Below, piece after piece: positions 57,738 through 64,000 of a DNA stretch of 64,000 nt. The notes below the pieces were generated by a model that saw only the letters and a program-made list of their open reading frames with translations, was not told the DNA's origin and did no database searches. A program made the position numbers and the translations under genes. Each line of letters opens with the position of its first letter. Position 1 is the first letter of the stretch. Origin of the DNA: JBBRQP01 sp038226175. GTDB lineage: Bacteria > Cyanobacteriota > Cyanobacteriia > Gloeobacterales > Anthocerotibacteraceae. Location of the stretch: NCBI GenBank assembly GCA_038226175.1, contig JBBRQP010000007.1, positions 1-64,000 on the forward strand. The letters run 5' to 3'.

Positions 57738-60380
57738 ATGAAAATCCTCAGCATTCGAGCCTTGCGCGGCCCCAACTTTTGGAGTATCCGCCGCCACAAT
57801 TTGATCGTGATGCAACTGGATTTGGAAGAACTTGAAGACCAACCAACTAGTCACTTTCCGCAGTTTGCTGACCAACTCGAACGGCTGATGCCCTCGTTGT
57901 ATAACCACTATTGTTCAGAAAATCATCTCGGTGGCTTTCTCAAACGGCTCAAAGAAGGCATCTGGATGGGTCATGTCATTGAGCATGTCGCTCTTGAATT
58001 ACAAAGTTTGGCAGGAATGAATGTCGGCTTTGGGCGGACGCGCTCGACGAAGACTCCGGGGGTCTACAACGTTGTCTTTTCCTATGTCGAAGAACAAGCA
58101 GGACGTTATGCAGCACGAGCTGCAGTGCGGGTTGTCAACACCTTACTAGACGGCGAACCCTATGAGCTAGAGCGTGATATTCAAGATTTGCGTGAAATCC
58201 GTGAGGAAGTGCGTTTTGGACCTTCAACCGGAGCTATTGTCGAAGAAGCACTCTCGCGGGGCATTCCCCATCTACGTCTGAGTGAAGCCTCACTGGTACA
58301 GCTCGGTTATGGCGTCCACCAAAAACGCATTCAGGCCACTACCACCAACAAAACCAGTATTATCGCCACTGAGATTGCTTCTGATAAGACCGTTACCAAA
58401 TCATTGCTCCACGAGATGGGTATTCCGGTACCGCGTGGTCTCAAGGTGCGTCGTCTGGCAGACCTAGCCGATGCCATTACAGATATTGGCGGCTACCCCG
58501 TTGTCATCAAACCTCTTGATGCTAATCACGGCAAAGGCATCACAATCAATATTACCGATGAAGAAACCGCCGAAGCGGCTTATGATGCCGCCAAAGAATT
58601 TTCGCGGGTGGTACTTGTTGAGAGATTTCTCAAGGGCAGTGATTACCGGATCTTAGTGATCAACAACCGCTTGGTGGCTGTAGCCCAACGCCTGCCGGCT
58701 CATGTCATCGGCGATGGTGTGACCACTATCGAACAGTTGATTGAATATGAGAACAAAAATCCTCGGCGGGGCTTCGGGCACGAAAAAGAATTAACAGCAA
58801 TCACCATTGACGAGATGACCGAGCGCGTATTGGCCAAAAAAGGGCTGACCCTAGAGTCGGTCTTAGCCGCTGGGGAGCTGTGTGAACTGAAGTCTACGGC
58901 TAATCTGAGCACAGGGGGGACGGCGATTGACTGCACCGATATCATCCACCCTGATAATGCCTTCATGGCGGAACGGGCGGCGCGCGTAGTAGGACTAGAT
59001 GTCGCTGGGATTGATGTGATTTGTCCAGATATCTCCCAGCCGATTGCCGAAACCGGGGGCGGGATCGTCGAAGTGAACGCAGCTCCTGGGTTTCGGATGC
59101 ATCTAGCGCCAAGTCAGGGTATTCCCCGCAATGTAGCTGAGCCGCTGATGGATATGTTATTTCCGCCCGGATCGCAGTATCGCATCCCGATTATTGCCGT
59201 GACCGGGACGAATGGTAAGACAACCACAACCAGGCTGATTGCGCACATCATCAAAGGCACTGGCACCCGTGTTGGATTTACGACTACCGATGGCGTCTAT
59301 ATCCAAAACCAAATGGTCGTGCGCGGTGATATGACCGGACCCTATTCAGCACATCTGGTGCTCAAAGACCCAACGGTCGAATGTGCAGTTTTTGAGACCG
59401 CCCGGGGCGGTATCTTGCGCGAAGGTTTGGGCTTCCCTGAGTGCGATATCGGGATCGTGCTCAATGTGACCTCAGATCATTTGGGTATTCGCGATATCGA
59501 AACCCTCGAAGACCTCGCTAAAGTTAAAGCCGTGGTGGCTGAAGCCGTGCAGGTAAGTGGGTATGCCATTCTCAATGCGGATGATGACCTGGTAAGCACA
59601 ATGGCAGCGCATGTCAAAGCCAAAGTTGCCTATTTCACAATGCACGCCGAAAATCCTCTAGTCCGTGATCACCTTGAGGCCGGGGGTATTGCAGCGGTTT
59701 ACGAAGAGGGCTATATCTCGATTTGCAAAGGAAGTTGGACATTGCGCGTTGAGAAAGTGATCAATGTCCCGCTGACGCTCGAAGGTAAAGCGGCTTTCAT
59801 GATCCAAAATGTCTTGCCCGCCACCCTAGCTTGCTATCTGCAAGGCATCAAAATGGATGACATCCGCGCCGGATTAAACAGCTTCATTCCTTCGGTGGGA
59901 CAAACGCCGGGACGGTTAAATTTCTTTGATGTGGGTGAGTTCCGGGTCTTGATTGACTATGCCCACAATTCGGCTGGATTTACCGCTCTCGGTCAAGTCA
60001 TGGAACGGCTCGAAGCTAACCAAAAAGTAGGGATCATTGGTGGCCCGGGTGACCGACGAGACGAGGATTTACACAAGCTCGGCTATCTCGGAGCCCAGAT
60101 GTTTACCTCGGTAATCCTCAAAGATGACGATGACCGCAGAGGCCGCGAACCGGGAGCTGTGCCCGAGATTATTGCCCAAGGCTTGGTTAGTCAAAATCCT
60201 GATTTTCCCTATGAAATCATCCTCGAAGAGCAAGAGGCCATTGATTACGCCCTAGCTAAGATGCAAAAAGGCGACTTGTTGGTGATTTTGCCCGCTGATG
60301 TGACGCGAGCAATTAATCAAGTTAATAGTTTCAAGGAAAAAAATAATCTTTACAGTCCCCGTGAACGTCGGATTAAATAA
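57738..60380 (+). CDS. cphA: Cyanophycin synthetase
   Basis: An 880-residue enzyme that builds cyanophycin (polyaspartate with arginine side chains), a nitrogen store. It has the N-terminal cyanophycin-specific domain (about 1-160), an ATP-grasp domain (about 200-470, adding Arg), and a Mur-ligase-like domain with P-loop GTNGKTTTTR (about residues 490-500) adding Asp. The start MKILSIRALRGPNFW at 57738 is the family start, 17 codons inside the longest frame. Ribosome binding site weak. cphB (cyanophycinase), often next to cphA, is not adjacent. Confidence 0.97.
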   Translation: MKILSIRALRGPNFWSIRRHNLIVMQLDLEELEDQPTSHFPQFADQLERLMPSLYNHYCSENHLGGFLKRLKEGIWMGHVIEHVALELQSLAGMNVGFGRTRSTKTPGVYNVVFSYVEEQAGRYAARAAVRVVNTLLDGEPYELERDIQDLREIREEVRFGPSTGAIVEEALSRGIPHLRLSEASLVQLGYGVHQKRIQATTTNKTSIIATEIASDKTVTKSLLHEMGIPVPRGLKVRRLADLADAITDIGGYPVVIKPLDANHGKGITINITDEETAEAAYDAAKEFSRVVLVERFLKGSDYRILVINNRLVAVAQRLPAHVIGDGVTTIEQLIEYENKNPRRGFGHEKELTAITIDEMTERVLAKKGLTLESVLAAGELCELKSTANLSTGGTAIDCTDIIHPDNAFMAERAARVVGLDVAGIDVICPDISQPIAETGGGIVEVNAAPGFRMHLAPSQGIPRNVAEPLMDMLFPPGSQYRIPIIAVTGTNGKTTTTRLIAHIIKGTGTRVGFTTTDGVYIQNQMVVRGDMTGPYSAHLVLKDPTVECAVFETARGGILREGLGFPECDIGIVLNVTSDHLGIRDIETLEDLAKVKAVVAEAVQVSGYAILNADDDLVSTMAAHVKAKVAYFTMHAENPLVRDHLEAGGIAAVYEEGYISICKGSWTLRVEKVINVPLTLEGKAAFMIQNVLPATLACYLQGIKMDDIRAGLNSFIPSVGQTPGRLNFFDVGEFRVLIDYAHNSAGFTALGQVMERLEANQKVGIIGGPGDRRDEDLHKLGYLGAQMFTSVILKDDDDRRGREPGAVPEIIAQGLVSQNPDFPYEIILEEQEAIDYALAKMQKGDLLVILPADVTRAINQVNSFKEKNNLYSPRERRIK

Positions 60381-60397
60381 GGTGAAGTGAGGTAGTG

Positions 60398-60838
60398 ATG
60401 GGTCAATTTGTGGCGACAAATATTACGGCTGAGGCCGCGGTGCTGCGGCTGAGTACGGATAATGATGAACTGGATCTAGCCCAACTCCAGAATCTGATGA
60501 ATCTAGCAGCACCCTGGGCTAATCATCGTCTTATTACGGACTTGGAACGGATGATACAGGCCAGTGAAGCCGTAATCCATCTTTGGGATGAAGACTTTTT
60601 GGTAGCCTTTGGGCGCGCCACGTCAGATGGTGTCTATCGAGCCGTCTTATGGGATGTAATTGTTCATCCGCGCTATCAGGGTAAAGGCATTGGTCGACGC
60701 TTGGTGAGTGAACTTCTAGCACAACCATCCCTATGCGATGTTGAAAAGATTTATCTTGTTACGACGCACCAGCAAGGATTTTACGAACGCCTAGGCTTCA
60801 CAGAAAATGCCTCCTCAACCATGGTCTTAGTGCGCTAA
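60398..60838 (+). CDS. GNAT family N-acetyltransferase
   Basis: A 146-residue acetyltransferase fold. The acetyl-CoA-binding motif is HPRYQGKGIGRRLV, followed by YLVTTHQQGFYERLGF. The substrate is unknown. ATG at 60398 follows GAGG; a GTG is three bases upstream. It starts 18 nt after cphA and may be co-transcribed. Convergent with the DUF3769 gene with a 1-nt gap between stop codons. Confidence 0.87.
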   Translation: MGQFVATNITAEAAVLRLSTDNDELDLAQLQNLMNLAAPWANHRLITDLERMIQASEAVIHLWDEDFLVAFGRATSDGVYRAVLWDVIVHPRYQGKGIGRRLVSELLAQPSLCDVEKIYLVTTHQQGFYERLGFTENASSTMVLVR

Positions 60839-60839
60839 A

Positions 60840-62777
60840 TCACTTGACGGGACTGCTGACGCCATTACGGACTTCTGGGGGGTACGGTCGGCCTACTTGG
60901 TCGACAGCCCAGTTAAAATCATCCAGACGAAATTCAAGTAGACCCGTTTGCTGAACAGGGCTGTAACTAAAACTAAAGCCATAGGTGCGTCGATCAATCT
61001 GTATCGTAAAGCGGCGGTCAACTTGCTGACCACTACTGAGATCCCAAGAAGCTGTATAGCCAATCCGTAATGGTCCAAAAATCTGCTGGAGAATACTAGC
61101 TGAGGCAAATTGGCTAGTTCTAATGCGGTCAAACAAAAAAGGCGACTGTCCACTAAAAATTGTATTGCCAAAATAGAAACTGACTTGGGTAAAATCGATG
61201 AGGTCACGGGCAAATTGACCCACTGAGGCCGTCACATAAACGCCAGCTTCGAGACTAGCTTGAGAATCCCCGCTGCTATAAGCTGAAAAAACACCTGTTA
61301 ATCGCGGATAAATACCCAAATTAGGCGTAATGGGATAGGGCGAATAACGTAAAAATTCTTGGGTTGCTGGAGTAGGATCAGCCTGTAATAGCGTAATACC
61401 ACGGGTGACCGAAGCATAAACTTGAAAGCGCCCAAGGGTGATTTCAGGTGTCGTAGACGGCCCTTGCGCTAAGCCCAAGTCCCCCCGGTCTGAGGGTGCT
61501 TGAAATAAACTCACGGAAGTTGCAATATTCAAATTAGTCCCAGGATCAATCGCAAAAAGCCTGGAATTAAGCGAGGCTTCCCAGCGTTGACTAATCGGTT
61601 GTATCCCAAAAATCCCGTTGAAGACCCGCTCACGGTAGGCATAACTCACCGTAAGACTAGCATCTTCAAAGGTATACTTTTGTTCAGCGCGGAGGCGGAT
61701 CCGCCGCCCCAGGTCTTCAAAACTTAAACCATTCCAATCTGCAAAAAAGCTGGTGCGCTGGGGACGACCCGGTGCGGTTTGATATTGCAATCCCAAACCA
61801 AAATTTTCACCCGCACTACCCGTATCCGGGGCTTGAGCTTGGGTCGCTAAGTTATTAAAAGAATAGCCCGCAGGAGCAGTATTACCATTAAAAATACGTT
61901 GTAGAAAAAAGCGTGGCAGTATCCGAAAGGCTGCTTTATCGGGCAGCCGCCAGCGAAAATTTTGTTGATAGTATAGACCACCGCGATCTAATGAATCATA
62001 GCCAATAACCCAAGGGGTCTCATCTTCATCATCCCCAATAACCCGGGTCAGACCCGGTGCAGGTAAATTGATAGCTTGATCTAGCTGAAGTGTATTAGCA
62101 GTGGTTTCGAGCAGTGTTGTGCCATCGGCTTGGGTTGTAGCTACGGCTTTTTGGGAAAGTAATTCAACTTCAGGCGGGTCGAAAGGGTCGTTGGTGATAC
62201 GAACATTTTCTCCAGTCCAGCCTTGCGCATTAAAGGAAATCGTATCGGCCCGAAAGCGTAAAATCTTTCCTTTTTGTGACCCACCATAGCCAATAGGCTG
62301 GTCAAGTAGGGCGGCTGTATCAGGTAGAGGACGATCCCGCTGAGGTGGCTTAGTGTTAATCAGGCCACTGGCTTTATACAGTACGCCTTCATTGAGCGCA
62401 AAGTTGTACTCGACTCGTTCACCATTGATTTGTTGGATACCACGAATAAGTTTGATATTACCGGTCGCAATAGCAATGCGCGTCTTGAGATCAACTTGTA
62501 ATTGGTCTGCAAACAAGACAGAATTACGAAAATCCATGCGTACATGACCACTAGCATTAAATTTATCTTGCTCAGGAGCATAGTCCTGAGCATCAGCACT
62601 CAGGTTAATTTTTTCGCCTGCTTGCGAACCGTCTGCGGGTAAAGAAAGTTGATTTGCTGGTTGTGCAGCTAACGGATCATTGAGTCCTGCTGCAAAAAGA
62701 ATCTCATTTTTGAGTTCACTAGCTGTAAACGGACGAATCTCTGCGGGTGGCGGAGCGGGTGGCAAGGTCAGGGGCAT
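60840..62777 (-). CDS. DUF3769 outer-membrane protein (LptD-like)
   Basis: A 645-residue protein. The first part (about 55-200) resembles an OstA/LptA-like beta-jellyroll region (NLSADAQDYAPEQDKFNASGHVRMDF); the rest is rich in alternating aromatic beta strands ending near the C-terminus, as in outer-membrane barrels (YGFSFSYSPVQQTGLLEFRLD). DUF3769 proteins are the cyanobacterial LptD-type lipopolysaccharide exporters. The start MPLTLPPAPPPAEI lacks an obvious signal peptide and an in-frame TAA lies just upstream, so export must use another signal or the true start differs. lpxD elsewhere in the window fits lipopolysaccharide synthesis. Confidence 0.83.
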   Translation of the reverse strand: MPLTLPPAPPPAEIRPFTASELKNEILFAAGLNDPLAAQPANQLSLPADGSQAGEKINLSADAQDYAPEQDKFNASGHVRMDFRNSVLFADQLQVDLKTRIAIATGNIKLIRGIQQINGERVEYNFALNEGVLYKASGLINTKPPQRDRPLPDTAALLDQPIGYGGSQKGKILRFRADTISFNAQGWTGENVRITNDPFDPPEVELLSQKAVATTQADGTTLLETTANTLQLDQAINLPAPGLTRVIGDDEDETPWVIGYDSLDRGGLYYQQNFRWRLPDKAAFRILPRFFLQRIFNGNTAPAGYSFNNLATQAQAPDTGSAGENFGLGLQYQTAPGRPQRTSFFADWNGLSFEDLGRRIRLRAEQKYTFEDASLTVSYAYRERVFNGIFGIQPISQRWEASLNSRLFAIDPGTNLNIATSVSLFQAPSDRGDLGLAQGPSTTPEITLGRFQVYASVTRGITLLQADPTPATQEFLRYSPYPITPNLGIYPRLTGVFSAYSSGDSQASLEAGVYVTASVGQFARDLIDFTQVSFYFGNTIFSGQSPFLFDRIRTSQFASASILQQIFGPLRIGYTASWDLSSGQQVDRRFTIQIDRRTYGFSFSYSPVQQTGLLEFRLDDFNWAVDQVGRPYPPEVRNGVSSPVK

Positions 62778-62801
62778 GACAAATTAACGAATGGGACGAG
62801 T

Positions 62802-62912
62802 TTACTTTGTGTTATTAGGGTTACGCGATGCGTCGTTGGAAAGAAACCCAAACACAAACAAACTCAAGAAAAACAGGACAATCGCTCCGACAATCCACTT
62901 GACAACTTCCAT
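62802..62912 (-). CDS. psbI: Photosystem II reaction centre protein I
   Basis: A 36-residue one-helix peptide: MEVVKWIVGAIVLFFLSLFV, then FGFLSNDASRNPNNTK. The block F-[VI]-F-G-F-L-S-x-D-x-x-R-N-P is the PsbI signature; family length is about 36-38. PsbI binds near D1 in the photosystem II core. AGGA lies 10 nt before the ATG. Too short for usual gene-length cutoffs. Located between the DUF3769 gene (downstream, same strand) and a divergent VOC gene. Confidence 0.92.
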   Translation of the reverse strand: MEVVKWIVGAIVLFFLSLFVFGFLSNDASRNPNNTK

Positions 62913-63001
62913 GGGACAAGTTCCTAGCTGCGCTATCCTATAACTGTAATGTGCCAGTTGACCAATGACAACCGCTTCCCTCAAAAAATTTGAGTAGTCT
63001 C

Positions 63002-63451
63002 ATGTCAGCACCCCTGCCCCTGATCGCGCCCAACACCCTAACCGGGGTTCATCATATTGCGCTTAATGTTCGCGATATGGCAGCCTCACGGCATTTCTAC
63101 GGGCAGATTCTGGGCTTGCAAGAATTAAGCGGTGACCAAGTTCCCGCGACCTTAGTCCACCTCGTAGCAGCCGGTAAAGTCACTAACTTTATGACCCCTG
63201 ATGGGCTGATTTTGGATTTATTTTGGGAACCTGAGCTGCCGCCGCCGGATCTTGACCCCAAACGGGCTTTTACGCGCCTCAGTCATCTAGCTTTTGATAT
63301 CGCCCCGGCCTATTTTGAGCAAGCTGTTGCAGTTGTGCGCCAACAGACGATTGTCATTGATCACGGCCCGGTCACGCGACCCACAGGCCGGGGAATTTAT
63401 TTTTATGACCCTGATGGACTGATGATTGAGATCCGGTGTAATCCGGGCTAG
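63002..63451 (+). CDS. Glyoxalase/VOC family protein
   Basis: A 149-residue VOC-fold protein: HHIALNVRDMAASRHFYGQILGLQEL, then LSHLAFDI and GRGIYFYDPDGLMIEIRC in parts. Conserved His and Glu residues may bind a metal. Many reactions are known in this superfamily; the substrate is unknown. ATG at 63002; the TTG at 62990 is less likely. Followed 84 nt later by atpB. Confidence 0.85.
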   Translation: MSAPLPLIAPNTLTGVHHIALNVRDMAASRHFYGQILGLQELSGDQVPATLVHLVAAGKVTNFMTPDGLILDLFWEPELPPPDLDPKRAFTRLSHLAFDIAPAYFEQAVAVVRQQTIVIDHGPVTRPTGRGIYFYDPDGLMIEIRCNPG

Positions 63452-63535
63452 CGTTTGTGCCTGACTCTGTGCAGGAGGAGGGGAGCAGTTGTGGTACTTT
63501 AGAGTGTAAAGAAAGTGTTGGAATGAGGTATCGCC

Positions 63536-64000
63536 ATGACGACCACGACGGCTCAGAATATTGGTTATGTGACCCAAGTCATCGGCGCGGTCGTTGACAT
63601 CGAATTTCCTGATGGCAAATTGCCAGCTATTTATAATGCTCTAAAACTCGAATCAGAATCAGAATCCGCTATCAAAGTTCGCATTACCTGCGAAGTACAG
63701 CAGCTTTTGGGGGATAACCGAGTGCGTACCGTTGCGATGAGCAGCACCGACGGTTTGATCCGGGGTACCAAAGTAATTGATACAGGCGCACCGATTCAAG
63801 TTCCTGTGGGTACAGCGACCTTGGGTCGGATTTTTAATGTTTTGGGCGAGCCGGTAGATGAAGGCGAACCTGTAACTGCTCAGGCGTATTTGCCGATTCA
63901 CCGTGCAGCTCCACTGTTTACGGAATTACAAACCAGTCCTGCCATCCTCGAAACCGGCATCAAAGTTATTGACCTGCTAGCGCCTTTTCGCAAGGGTGGA
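63536..64000 (+). CDS. atpB: ATP synthase F1 subunit beta, 5' part, cut by window end
   Basis: The first 155 codons of the F1 beta subunit, the catalytic subunit of ATP synthase. It reads QNIGYVTQVIGAVVDIEFPDG, VPVGTATLGRIFNVLGEPVD, and ends ILETGIKVIDLLAPFRKGG just before the Walker A motif, which lies outside the window. GAGG is 7 nt upstream of the ATG. In cyanobacteria atpB is followed by atpC/E (epsilon); that lies beyond the edge. atpA is 61 kb away on the opposite strand. Confidence 0.97.
   Translation, partial: MTTTTAQNIGYVTQVIGAVVDIEFPDGKLPAIYNALKLESESESAIKVRITCEVQQLLGDNRVRTVAMSSTDGLIRGTKVIDTGAPIQVPVGTATLGRIFNVLGEPVDEGEPVTAQAYLPIHRAAPLFTELQTSPAILETGIKVIDLLAPFRKGG

Noticed and set aside
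1..64000. tRNA or rRNA genes
   Set aside because: No T-arm motifs with foldable cloverleaf or rRNA signatures were seen in the intergenic regions read.

Overview
The window is chromosomal DNA from a cyanobacterium, with base composition close to balanced by eye. The evidence is a set of cyanobacterial marker genes: photosystem II psbI, an NdhS-like subunit of the photosynthetic NDH-1 complex, cyanophycin synthetase cphA, a CrtD-like carotenoid desaturase, the DUF3769 outer-membrane (LptD-like) protein, DUF2949 and DUF7219 proteins, and chloroplast-type FtsH and ClpC. lpxD and LptD-like genes show a Gram-negative envelope with lipid A. I cannot name the genus. No tRNA, rRNA or CRISPR array was seen.

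Layout. 1-9.8 kb (minus strand): the start of a zinc-ribbon protein cut by the window edge, a Tat-exported ferritin-like protein, atpA away from the other ATP synthase genes, a giant SBBP-repeat protein, then an exopolysaccharide block (sugar-phosphate transferase, fcl, gmd), ruvA and a CPBP protease. 9.8-17.8 kb: HtrA, a 32-residue membrane peptide that looks like Psb30, an asparaginase, an incomplete sugar ABC transporter, an internally duplicated unknown protein followed by a MITE-like inverted repeat, prolyl oligopeptidase and a ferredoxin. 17.8-25.5 kb: a kdp remnant operon (small peptide, kdpF, kdpA, no kdpB/C), a NarL-type regulator, cysK, lpxD, trxA, a frameshifted hydroxylase, an NdhS-like gene and a TIGR03790 protein. 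25.7-33.5 kb: DUF2949 plus a thermosome-like chaperonin, nfu, a decayed tnpB transposon gene, a DnaJ-type chaperone and ftsH. 33.5-46.2 kb: double histidine phosphatase, M1 aminopeptidase with HEAT repeats, rplU with a hairpin leader, crtD-like, two unknowns, clpC, two oligopeptide-ABC ATPases and a GlcG/HbpS protein. 46.3-52 kb: uvrC, an oxidoreductase, TerC, DUF7219 and znuCB with a Zur-like box. 52-56.3 kb looks AT-richer and accessory: a secreted Gly-x-Gly repeat protein, two small unknown proteins and a 917-residue STAND NTPase with TPRs. 56.4-64 kb: cyclophilin, pgeF, cphA, a GNAT, the DUF3769 protein, psbI, a VOC protein and the 5' part of atpB.

Most genes are housekeeping. The parts that stand out are the 52-56 kb accessory block, the group II/III-like chaperonin in a bacterium, split operons (atpA alone, kdpFA without kdpBC, rplU without rpmA), two broken genes (tnpB relic, hydroxylase), and several very short genes (psbI, kdpF, Psb30-like) that a length cutoff would miss. 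Three convergent gene pairs end by sharing a 4-nt stop-codon overlap.
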